This document shows, in pieces, positions 1 through 5,989 of a stretch of DNA of 11,358 nt. The stretch covers positions 1-11,358 of the forward strand of contig JACDAO010000709.1 in the NCBI GenBank assembly GCA_013695405.1, written 5' to 3'. The stretch's first letter is position 1. The number at the start of each line of letters is the position of its first letter. The stretch comes from Acidobacteriota bacterium. Lineage in GTDB: Bacteria; Acidobacteriota; Vicinamibacteria; Vicinamibacterales; Vicinamibacteraceae. A program made the translations under genes and the position numbers. Under the pieces are notes generated by a model. The model saw only the letters and a list, made by a program, of their open reading frames with translations, did not search any database and was not told where the DNA came from.

Positions 1-17
1 GATCGCGTCGAAGGCGA

Positions 18-1436
18 TCATCGCTGTGGCGCCGGCACGCTGCGGTAACGGCCCCAATTGTCGCGCCTGCGGTCAGGCGCCACTTCCACGCTGGCCAGCA
101 ACCGATCGAGCGCCGCCCGATCGTGCATCACGCCCGCGACGACAACGCCGGCAATCCGTCGGGTGTTCCCGATATCGTTCAGCGGGTCGTGGGTGAGCAG
201 CAACAGGTCCGCGATCTTCCCTCGCTCGATCGTGCCAATCGCATCGGCGGCGCCTAGGAATCGGGCCGGCCGTCGAGTGGCACGTTCCAACGCCTCCATC
301 GGCGACATGCCGAGCACGTCGACGAACAGGCCGAGTTCGTCGTGCAGCGACCAGCCTGGATAGACATCGAGCACCGCGACGTCCGAACCGGCCAACACCT
401 CCATCCCCGCCTCGTGCATCTCGCGCGTGTCGCGGACCACGCGGTCCCAGAGCGAGCGCAACAGGTCCTGACGCTCGCTCGAAGTCTCGAGCACCTGCTC
501 CTTCCAATCCTGGACCATGAATCTGGACAGGTACCGGCGACGCGGTTCGACGCGACCGTGCAGGTCGTCCACGACGGCCTTCAGGCGGTCGAGCGGCGCG
601 AGTGCCGCCCGGAGGGTGACCAGCGTCGGCACGTTCGGTACGCCACGCTCCGCGAACCGCCGCCACAGCTGCAGTCGCTGCTCGCGCGACGGATTGAGCG
701 TGTCGGGAGCGAAGAAGTGGTCGGCCCCGTCCTGCCCGGCTTCCAGCACCGCCTCCGGACTGAACTGCGACACGTGCCCGACCACCTTCAGGCCTTGTTC
801 TTCAGCGGCATCGTTGATCGCGCGATACGTCGCCATGTCCTGCACGGTGCGAATCTTGAGGAAGTCCAGCTCCTTGATCGCCAACGCCCGAACGATGCGG
901 CGTGCCTCGTCGGGTGAGCCGACGGCGATCCGCAGGCGCTCGAACGGCTCGACTCGCTCGTGCACGGGGTCCTTGCGCATGCGGGCGATGTTGTCCGCCG
1001 ATTCGAGATACGGCCCGGCAATCACCAGCCGTGGCCCGATCCGCCGGCCGGCCCGAATCTCACGTCGCCAGCCGAGCAGCTCGTCGTGGTCGCCACCCAT
1101 GTCACGTACCGTGGTCACGCCATTGGCGACGAATAGGCCCAGCGAAGAGGCGCGCGCCTTGGAGACGTGCGCGTGCATCTCAATCAGGCCGGGCAGGAGG
1201 TAGCGCCCGGTCCCGTCGAGGAGCCGGGCGCCGTTGGGAATCGGGGTGACCGCAGACGGTCCGACCGCGGCGATGCGATCGCCGCGAATCACCACCGTCG
1301 CATTCGACAGCGGCGGCGCACCGGTCATCGCGATCACCGTCGCGCCGCGAATCACCAGCGTCGTCGGCACGGACTGCGCGCTGACTGCGGAGACGGCCAC
1401 CAGCAGGCCGAGCAGGGTGGTCACACGCGCGCGCAT
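18..1436 (-). CDS. Exported metal-dependent amidohydrolase (imidazolonepropionase-like)
   Basis: This 472-residue protein is a complete member of the amidohydrolase superfamily, which hydrolyses amide or related C-N bonds at a metal centre. The N-terminus is a Sec-type signal peptide (hydrophobic about 7-19, likely cut near AVSAQ, residues 17-21), so the enzyme probably works outside the cytoplasm. Visible metal-site residues are the HxH pair H88/H90 (in LIEMHAH), K194 in DFLKIR as the likely bridging lysine, H221 in VVGHVS, H240 in GADHFF and D352 in AGSD. The C-terminal sheet motif (GTIERGKIADLLLL, about 401-414) is typical of the family. The ATG was chosen because the signal peptide begins there; its ribosome binding site is weak (AGGCGG). 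It follows the DinB-like gene by 46 bp on the same strand and is probably cotranscribed. Secreted relatives include prolidase-like and dipeptide-cleaving enzymes, so substrate cannot be assigned. Confidence 0.92.
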   Translation of the reverse strand: MRARVTTLLGLLVAVSAVSAQSVPTTLVIRGATVIAMTGAPPLSNATVVIRGDRIAAVGPSAVTPIPNGARLLDGTGRYLLPGLIEMHAHVSKARASSLGLFVANGVTTVRDMGGDHDELLGWRREIRAGRRIGPRLVIAGPYLESADNIARMRKDPVHERVEPFERLRIAVGSPDEARRIVRALAIKELDFLKIRTVQDMATYRAINDAAEEQGLKVVGHVSQFSPEAVLEAGQDGADHFFAPDTLNPSREQRLQLWRRFAERGVPNVPTLVTLRAALAPLDRLKAVVDDLHGRVEPRRRYLSRFMVQDWKEQVLETSSERQDLLRSLWDRVVRDTREMHEAGMEVLAGSDVAVLDVYPGWSLHDELGLFVDVLGMSPMEALERATRRPARFLGAADAIGTIERGKIADLLLLTHDPLNDIGNTRRIAGVVVAGVMHDRAALDRLLASVEVAPDRRRDNWGRYRSVPAPQR

Positions 1437-1479
1437 CGGGAGCCGCCTGTCGAAAGTCGCTGGCGCATCTCTGCCTGCG

Positions 1480-1501
1480 GCCCTACATCTCCATGTAGGG
1501 C
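1480..1501 (-). repeat. Perfect stem-loop across the DinB-like stop codon
   Basis: Nine-base arms GCCCTACAT and ATGTAGGGC enclose a four-base loop, GGAG when read on the minus strand. The stem contains the last codons and the TAG stop of the DinB-like gene. No T-run follows on the minus strand, so this is not a classical intrinsic terminator. It may set the mRNA 3' end, protect the upstream message, or modulate readthrough into the amidohydrolase gene 46 bp on. The repeat is directly visible; its role is inference. Confidence 0.6.
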
Positions 1502-1962
1502 ATCGGCGGCACGATCCCCGCCGTGCGCGCGTAGACCGTCAGCGCGCCGCGGTGGTGCGCCGTGTGATCGGTGATGGCACCGAAGATGGCAAAGCGCGGC
1601 GCGCCTCCCATCACCGGGCCCGCAGGCAGCGGCACCAGCAGTTCGTCGTCGGCCTTGGTGGCGATCGTCTGCCTGGCATCGGCCATCGCCTTGTCGAACC
1701 AGGCGCGAGCCGCTTGCAGCGAAGTGTAGCCGTGCACGACCTTCGCGTGCGCTTCCCAGTCCGAATCGAACCCCTCAGGCCTGAACGCACCGGCGATGAA
1801 CCAATCGATGGTCTGCGCCGCGTGGGCGACCTGCTGTGCCGCGGTCATCATGCCTGCGGCTGGGGCCAGAGTGGAGTGTTCCTCGGTGAGGTTGCGGGTC
1901 GAGCGGTTGAAGAACTCCTGCGCGGAGTCCAGTTCGACGAGCGCCTGCTGTGCGAGTGTCAT
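1483..1962 (-). CDS. DinB-like domain protein (putative metalloprotein)
   Basis: The 159-residue product fits the DinB/YfiT-like four-helix-bundle superfamily. Members carry a three-histidine metal site; some are thiol-dependent transferases or hydrolases, and many have no known reaction. The likely ligands are H47 in QQVAHAAQTIDW and the HxxxH pair H133/H137 in DHTAHH. The MTLAQQ start at 1962 is chosen over an in-frame start 84 bp upstream because GAGGAGG lies 8 bases before it and the upstream residues are basic and unlike the family. No signal peptide is seen, so it is cytoplasmic. It is the first gene of a likely two-gene unit with the exported amidohydrolase. A promoter candidate lies just upstream (1987-2015). 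The fold is well supported; the activity is unknown. Confidence 0.9.
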   Translation of the reverse strand: MTLAQQALVELDSAQEFFNRSTRNLTEEHSTLAPAAGMMTAAQQVAHAAQTIDWFIAGAFRPEGFDSDWEAHAKVVHGYTSLQAARAWFDKAMADARQTIATKADDELLVPLPAGPVMGGAPRFAIFGAITDHTAHHRGALTVYARTAGIVPPMPYMEM

Positions 1963-1986
1963 GGACGGTACCTCCTCGGTGCCCGC

Positions 1987-2015
1987 AGTTTCGTCTTGTC
2001 TTCGCTCGGTGTCAA
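1987..2015 (-). promoter_or_regulatory. Sigma70-like promoter candidate for the DinB-like gene
   Basis: Read on the minus strand there is a full-consensus -35 TTGACA (2015-2010), a 17-base spacer, and a weak -10 GAAACT (1992-1987) that keeps the important second-position A and last T. The predicted transcript starts near 1980, giving a short leader with the GAGGAGG ribosome binding site before the ATG at 1962. The -35 match and spacing are seen; promoter activity is inferred. Confidence 0.42.
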
Positions 2016-2028
2016 GTAGGGTCCGCCG

Positions 2029-2062
2029 GCCTCGCTCGCCACCCACCGCAGCGAGCCGAGGC
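2029..2062. repeat. Imperfect inverted repeat between hydrolase and DinB-like genes
   Basis: The arms GCCTCGCTCG (2029-2038) and CGAGCCGAGGC (2052-2062) pair over ten bases with one bulged C at 2056 and a 13-base loop. They lie in the 198-bp gap (1963-2160) between the alpha/beta hydrolase stop and the DinB-like start. Both flanking genes are on the minus strand, so the hairpin could separate their transcripts, but no T-run follows it. Apart from this and the promoter candidate I see nothing else in the gap. Confidence 0.4.
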
Positions 2063-2160
2063 GGCCCGTTGGGGTGCCGCCGGCCAGCAGGACCCGTCCC
2101 GGGGTGTCTCAGACCGAGTGTCGTTGTAGTCCGGCGGCTACGCGAGGCGCGCGGGCAAAC

Positions 2161-3357
2161 TCAGCGCGGCGACGCGCCGCCACGGCCGGCCGCGAGGACG
2201 TGCTCGAAGAACGCGACCAGCTGCGTGTTGGACTCCGGCGTCGGGTCGTGTGTCGGGCGATTGGACATCCCGACCCGGTCGGTGAAGCCAAGCAGGCGAT
2301 TGACCGCCACGGCGTGGTTCAGCGCAACCCAGCGCTCAGGAGGATCCTCGGCACCGCCACTGACGAAGAACGGGCGGGGGGCGATCAGGGCATGGAGTTC
2401 ATGCAGGTCGCGACCCGTTTCGACCAGGGTCTTGTACGCTCCGGCTCGCGGCCTGGCGGCGCTCGGCGTGGCAGCGCTGGGCCCGGCAGCGCTGGGCAGC
2501 GCCGACCCCTCGTGCGGCCCGAGGCGATCGAAGCCGAGATACCAGGGCTCCCAGTAGTTGACGTTGGGGCGTGACTCGTCGAACACGATTCCCGGATCGC
2601 TGGTTGCCACCGCCGCGAACCGATCCCAGAGGGCGCCCGCGAACAACGCCCACTTGCCGCCGTAGCTGTGACCGACCACGCCGATGCGCGTGGCGTCCAC
2701 CTCGGGCCGTGCGGCAAGCGCCGTCCACGCATTGGCTGCGACGTACGCGTAGTACGACAACGGCTGCGCCGTGACGCCGGCACGATCAGGCGATCGCGCG
2801 TCGCCGGCAGGCGTGCCAATCGACAGCGTCACGAAGCCGCGGCGCGTCAGCTGGCGGGCGAAGTCGCGCTGCGGCCGTTCGGTGAGGCCGATGCTGGTCT
2901 CTGGCTCGTAGAACGGCACCAGGACCGCCGGGAATGGACCGCGACCGTCGGGCACGAGCAGCCACCCGTCGGTCCGCTGGCCACGCGCTACCTCCAGACG
3001 GACGCGTCGCTGGGTGTAGCCCTCGCGCCGACTCTCGTCGAGGATTTCAAGGCGCGTCTCGGCCAGCACCGGTGGCCACGGTCCCATCACGCGGTGCCAA
3101 TCGGCCAGCAATTGCCGGCGACGGCGAGCCCAGTCCGCCGGCGTGCGTACCGGGCTGCCGTCGTCGAATATCAGGGGCGATCGGTACGGCCCCAACTGTC
3201 CGGCAAAGCGTACGGGCACGTCGAACAGGGGTGCGATCGTTTGCCACGCCGTTGGCTGGGCAGCGGCGTTGATTAACGTGCCGCACCACAGGGCCGCGAC
3301 CAGGGCCAACACCCGCCGTTGCCAGCGCGTGCTGACCGCGCCGATAATCTCGCGCAT
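2161..3357 (-). CDS. Exported alpha/beta hydrolase (dienelactone hydrolase / acetyl-xylan-esterase-like)
   Basis: This 398-residue serine hydrolase has a signal peptide (basic RWQRR, hydrophobic about 16-33, likely cut after AAA in INAAAQ) and is probably exported. The nucleophile elbow is GHSYGG with S231. H370 in PTHDP is the likely catalytic histidine; the acid may be in GGAEDPPERW (D338 or nearby) or at D254, which I cannot settle. It resembles large secreted esterases acting on acylated sugars or polysaccharides, but the substrate is unknown. The frame stays open another 567 bp upstream, but that stretch is antisense to the HEAT-like gene. The ATG at 3357 fits the signal peptide and has an AGAGGG ribosome binding site about 9 bases before it. 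Residues 288-302 are a pentapeptide repeat. Its start codon overlaps that of the divergent gene, so its promoter must lie inside that gene. Confidence 0.88.
   Translation of the reverse strand: MREIIGAVSTRWQRRVLALVAALWCGTLINAAAQPTAWQTIAPLFDVPVRFAGQLGPYRSPLIFDDGSPVRTPADWARRRRQLLADWHRVMGPWPPVLAETRLEILDESRREGYTQRRVRLEVARGQRTDGWLLVPDGRGPFPAVLVPFYEPETSIGLTERPQRDFARQLTRRGFVTLSIGTPAGDARSPDRAGVTAQPLSYYAYVAANAWTALAARPEVDATRIGVVGHSYGGKWALFAGALWDRFAAVATSDPGIVFDESRPNVNYWEPWYLGFDRLGPHEGSALPSAAGPSAATPSAARPRAGAYKTLVETGRDLHELHALIAPRPFFVSGGAEDPPERWVALNHAVAVNRLLGFTDRVGMSNRPTHDPTPESNTQLVAFFEHVLAAGRGGASPR
2452..2496 (-). repeat. Three tandem 15-bp units coding for PSAA[G/T/R]
   Basis: Three in-frame 15-base units encode PSAAG, PSAAT and PSAAR (residues 288-302 of the alpha/beta hydrolase). 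The two units nearest the gene start share a 12-base identical core (GCAGCGCTGGGC, plus strand). The stretch is probably a flexible Pro/Ala/Ser loop. Because the unit is a multiple of three, copy-number change would keep the frame. Confidence 0.8.
3319..3348 (+). promoter_or_regulatory. Sigma70-like promoter candidate for a leaderless transcript
   Basis: TTGCCA (3319-3324, five of six matches to TTGACA) and GATAAT (3343-3348, five of six to TATAAT) are separated by 18 bases. A start site about seven bases after the -10 falls at 3355-3356, the A of the ATG of the HEAT-like gene, and no ribosome binding site precedes that ATG. Both facts point to a leaderless mRNA. The elements lie within the signal-peptide codons of the divergent hydrolase. 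The matches are seen; use of the promoter is inferred. Confidence 0.45.
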
Positions 3358-4237
3358 GCTCGCATCCCTCTTCGTGAGCGGCCGTGCCCGGAGGCAGGCC
3401 GTGCGGCCGATCGTGGCGCTGACGCTGCTGTGGCCCGCCTGGGTGTCTGGCCAGACGCCGGCGATGCCCGACGCGACCACCGCGTCAGCCCAGGCGATCG
3501 CTACGGCGCTCCTGGACGTGCGGAACGACCAGAAGGCCCGCGAGGCGCTTGCCAAAGAGTCGTCCCCTCGCGCGGTAGCCGTGGTCACGGCGCTGGTCGC
3601 CGGCCTGCCAGACGATGCCGACGAAGAGTATCGCCGCATCCCCTGGATCTGGCGAGTGGCAGTGGCGGCCGGCCGCGCGAAGGACGAGGCCGCCTTGCGG
3701 CCGTTGCTGGACGTGGCGATGCCACGCGAGGGCCAGCCGCTGCGCGACTGGCAGGCCGTGGTGCTCGGCGGCGGTGTGGTGATGGGCATCTCGCAGGCCG
3801 GCGCGTGGCCTGGCGAGGTACTCGCGCCGTGGCTGGCCGAGGACGCGGCGCGCGCCACGCGCTGGAGCCGGTCGCTACAGCTCGCGACGACGATGGCCGA
3901 CGACGCGACGGTGCGCAAGGGCACGCGCTACGACGCGCTGCGCATGCTGGCGGTGTTGCCGTGGGAGCGGGTGGGCGCGCAGCTGACGCGCTACCTGGCA
4001 GCCGACGTCGACGCCGAACTGCAGCTCGGCGCGATTGGCGCCCTGTCCGACCTGCAGGACGCCCGCGCCGCCGACTCGCTGATCGGGCACTTCCCCGGCT
4101 ACGCGGCCGACAACCGCCGCCACGCCGTCAATGCGCTGCTGCGAACCGAGGCGCGCCGCGCGCGGTTGCGCCAGGCGCTGACCCAGGGCATCGTGCGTGA
4201 CGAGTGGCTGACACCGGAGCAGCGTCAGAAGCTCTGA
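3356..4237 (+). CDS. HEAT-like repeat protein with N-terminal signal sequence
   Basis: The 293-residue product has a basic start (RARRQAVRP) and a hydrophobic stretch about 18-31 ending near SGQ, which looks like a signal peptide. The rest is Ala- and Leu-rich helical sequence. The region about 190-275 looks like HEAT-type helical repeats (LGAIGALSDLQD, then HAVNALLRTEARRARL), so a protein-binding or scaffold role is likely and no catalytic motif is seen. The ATG at 3356 was chosen because the signal sequence begins there and a promoter candidate ends just upstream; no ribosome binding site is visible, consistent with a leaderless message. The start codon overlaps the divergent hydrolase start inside CATG, so the two could be coregulated. 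The 3' end faces the zinc-ribbon gene across 12 bp. The coding call is strong; the function is unknown. Confidence 0.8.
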   Translation: MLASLFVSGRARRQAVRPIVALTLLWPAWVSGQTPAMPDATTASAQAIATALLDVRNDQKAREALAKESSPRAVAVVTALVAGLPDDADEEYRRIPWIWRVAVAAGRAKDEAALRPLLDVAMPREGQPLRDWQAVVLGGGVVMGISQAGAWPGEVLAPWLAEDAARATRWSRSLQLATTMADDATVRKGTRYDALRMLAVLPWERVGAQLTRYLAADVDAELQLGAIGALSDLQDARAADSLIGHFPGYAADNRRHAVNALLRTEARRARLRQALTQGIVRDEWLTPEQRQKL

Positions 4238-4249
4238 ACTCGCGACGCG

Positions 4250-4753
4250 TCAGCCGACCTTCAAATCCTGGCGGAGGCCGTCGTCACCCGGACGGACGCC
4301 TCGCGTCGCGCCCTGGCGCGTCAGGCTCAGGCCCGCGACCAACCGCTCGGCCATCACGCGCTCGTCGGAAGACAGCGCCCGCCAGGCCTGCAGCCACGCG
4401 CGCTCGGCCTCGGTGGTGGCCACGGCAGGCGCGGGCGCCAGTGCGTCCCACGACGACGTCGGGGCGGAGGGTGCCGGCCGCTTGGCCACGCGCCGCTCGG
4501 TGAAGCGTCGCAGCTCGGCAGCCGCGGCAGCGCTGGCCCGAGCCGCTTTCAGGGCCGGTGCCATGCCGCCCAGCCGATGGGCCTCGTCCACGCCTTCCTG
4601 GGTGCGACGATACCGGGGGGACGGCAACTCGAGGCCCGGTGTCTCCTGGCCGCAGCGCCGGCACTCCAGCCAGAGGCCTCGCCGATTGGCCTTCGAAATC
4701 CAGTCGTGGCCGCTCCAGCAGTCCGAACCAAATCGCTTCAGCAGTCCCCACAT
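4250..4753 (-). CDS. Small protein with putative CHCC zinc ribbon, unknown function
   Basis: I do not recognise this 167-residue protein. Near the N-terminus C12-x3-H16 and C31-x2-C34 (in CWSGHDW and ECRRCGQ) could bind one zinc or another metal. Residues 65-85 are Ala-rich and helical, 90-112 are a Pro/Ala/Ser linker, and 114-145 look helical again (AERAWLQAWRALSSDERVMAERL), followed by a charged tail. There is no signal peptide or membrane segment, so it is probably cytoplasmic, perhaps binding nucleic acid or protein. The ATG at 4753 puts the zinc motif close to the N-terminus. The frame is open for 82 more codons upstream, but those are Arg-rich and unlike a real domain. A weak AGAGAG ribosome binding site is present. 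It converges on the HEAT-like gene with 12 bp between them. Confidence 0.68.
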   Translation of the reverse strand: MWGLLKRFGSDCWSGHDWISKANRRGLWLECRRCGQETPGLELPSPRYRRTQEGVDEAHRLGGMAPALKAARASAAAAAELRRFTERRVAKRPAPSAPTSSWDALAPAPAVATTEAERAWLQAWRALSSDERVMAERLVAGLSLTRQGATRGVRPGDDGLRQDLKVG

Positions 4754-5052
4754 GGTGGCGCTCTCTTTCGCGGGAAGGCGGGAGCATCGTTCCCGACGCG
4801 CCTGGCGTGCCCGGCGCACCCTACGCCAGAGCAAGGAGAGTGCCGAGTTTGCCTGGTGGGCACGCGATCGCGCCACCGACGTGAAACAGGCCCACCCTGC
4901 GCGGTCCTCCCGATCTTTAGACAGGACGACTGCTCGGCGCGGTTCGCGCAAGTCACGCCAGAGCCTGACTTTCGCCGCCCTCAGAGCCTCCTTTTGCATC
5001 CGGCCACCGCGAGCAGTCTCGAAAGTCCGTCATGACGGCGCAGCTGGGCGGG
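4754..5052. other. Gap with no supported gene
   Basis: The 299 bases between the zinc-ribbon start and the AraC stop hold no convincing coding sequence; open frames here are Arg-rich shadows. It must contain the promoter of the zinc-ribbon gene, but I see no good -35/-10 pair. Two small inverted repeats are present: CTGGCGT (4802-4808) with ACGCCAG (4823-4829), and GGGAGC-ATC-GTTCCC nearby at about 4781-4795. Either could form structure in a leader. No tRNA-like sequence was seen. Confidence 0.5.
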
Positions 5053-5910
5053 CTAGGCGATGGGCGGCCTGCCTTCAGAGGGCGAGTGACCGAAATGCCT
5101 ACGGTAGGCGCGACTCAGGTCGTTCGCGTGCTCATAGCCGAGCGCATACGCCGTCTCCTTGACCGAGTGCCCGGAGCCCTCGATCAACGTCTGCGCCTTC
5201 GCCATCCTGGTACGGTGGAACCACGTCAACGGGCTGAGGCCGACTTCGGCGACAACCAGCCGGTACAGCGTCGACTGCGAGACGTTGAGGTAGTCGCAGA
5301 GGCGCGCGATCGGCGCCTGACTGTCGAGGTGTGCGTCGATCCAGTGCCGCGCCAGGGTGACCAACTCCGACGGACCCGGGCTGTCGTCGCGCGTCTCCAG
5401 CAACTCGCGCTGGATGGTGGCCTCGAACAGGATGCGGCAGCCCTCGAGGTACGCCTGACCCGGTCCCGCCGATCGCAGCACCTCCCGGCGACAGAGGTCG
5501 TGCAGCAGCACGAACGGCTTGCGCTCGGGACGGGCGAGTCGGCGCGCGAGGTTCGCCGCCTGCAGGTCGGCGCCGGCCAGGGTGCCGGCGACCTCCCGCC
5601 ACATCCACAGCAGGAACCTGCACGAGCCGGTCGCCGATCCCTTCCAGCCGAACGGGCACTCCGGCCCGATCACCGCCAGCGTGCCGGCCGGCATCGTCAC
5701 TTCCTGGCGCCGCACCACCATCGTCGGCGCGCCTTCCTCGACAAGCACGCAGACCCACCCCTGATGCCGGCTGACCGGAATCGGTCGGCGATTGAAGTCG
5801 CGCGAGCCCCAGGCCAGGTAGAGCAACGGCAGGGCGGGGACCTCGTCGGCCTTCCAGAACGACCGGTCCCGCTCGGGAAGATAGAGGTGCTGGCGGACTG
5901 GCTGCGACAT
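5053..5910 (-). CDS. AraC-family transcriptional regulator
   Basis: This 285-residue protein has the usual AraC layout. An N-terminal cupin-like sensor covers about 25-120 (GWVCVLVEEGAP, MPAGTLAVIGP), and a C-terminal double helix-turn-helix covers about 185-282. The first helix-turn-helix is near 201-222 (IARLCDYLNVSQSTLYRLV). The second is near 249-278 and ends in the family signature GYEHANDLSRAYRRHFGHSP. It probably binds a small molecule and controls the divergent oxidoreductase-DUF1080 operon 79 bp away, perhaps as an activator. The ATG at 5910 is preferred because GGTGA lies five bases before it; an in-frame TTG at 5925 would add five residues. A weak promoter candidate, TTGAAC-N16-TTGAAT (5947-5920, minus strand), lies just upstream. 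The inducer is unknown. Confidence 0.93.
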   Translation of the reverse strand: MSQPVRQHLYLPERDRSFWKADEVPALPLLYLAWGSRDFNRRPIPVSRHQGWVCVLVEEGAPTMVVRRQEVTMPAGTLAVIGPECPFGWKGSATGSCRFLLWMWREVAGTLAGADLQAANLARRLARPERKPFVLLHDLCRREVLRSAGPGQAYLEGCRILFEATIQRELLETRDDSPGPSELVTLARHWIDAHLDSQAPIARLCDYLNVSQSTLYRLVVAEVGLSPLTWFHRTRMAKAQTLIEGSGHSVKETAYALGYEHANDLSRAYRRHFGHSPSEGRPPIA

Positions 5911-5955
5911 AGCATCACCATTCAATCAATTTCTGCGGCGCGTTCAAGACGAGCG

Positions 5956-5972
5956 CCACGCCAGCGGCGTGG
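5956..5972. promoter_or_regulatory. Perfect inverted repeat, operator or leader hairpin
   Basis: CCACGCC-AGC-GGCGTGG lies in the 79-bp gap between the divergent AraC gene and the oxidoreductase, ending 17 bases before the oxidoreductase ATG. It could be an operator for a dimeric regulator or a hairpin in the oxidoreductase leader. AraC proteins often bind direct repeats, so the link to this regulator is uncertain. The symmetry is seen; the function is inference. Confidence 0.45.
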
Positions 5973-5989
5973 GCTACCCTGTGGGGCAC

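Noticed and set aside
1963..2046. 28-residue N-terminal extension of the DinB-like protein
   Set aside because: The strong GAGGAGG site precedes the downstream ATG at 1962, and the extension would cover the promoter candidate.
2029..2062. Intrinsic terminator after the alpha/beta hydrolase
   Set aside because: The hairpin is bulged and no T-run follows on the minus strand; recorded only as an inverted repeat.
3358..3924. N-terminal extension of the alpha/beta hydrolase frame by 189 codons
   Set aside because: It is Ser/Ala/Arg-rich, lies wholly antisense to the HEAT-like gene, and a signal peptide starts at the internal ATG at 3357. Long open antisense frames are common in high-GC DNA.
4754..4999. 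82-residue N-terminal extension of the zinc-ribbon protein
   Set aside because: Arg-rich with no visible domain; the internal ATG places the zinc motif near the N-terminus. Moderate certainty only.
4754..5052. tRNA or small RNA gene in the 299-bp gap
   Set aside because: No T-loop-like sequence, acceptor pairing or terminator was found.
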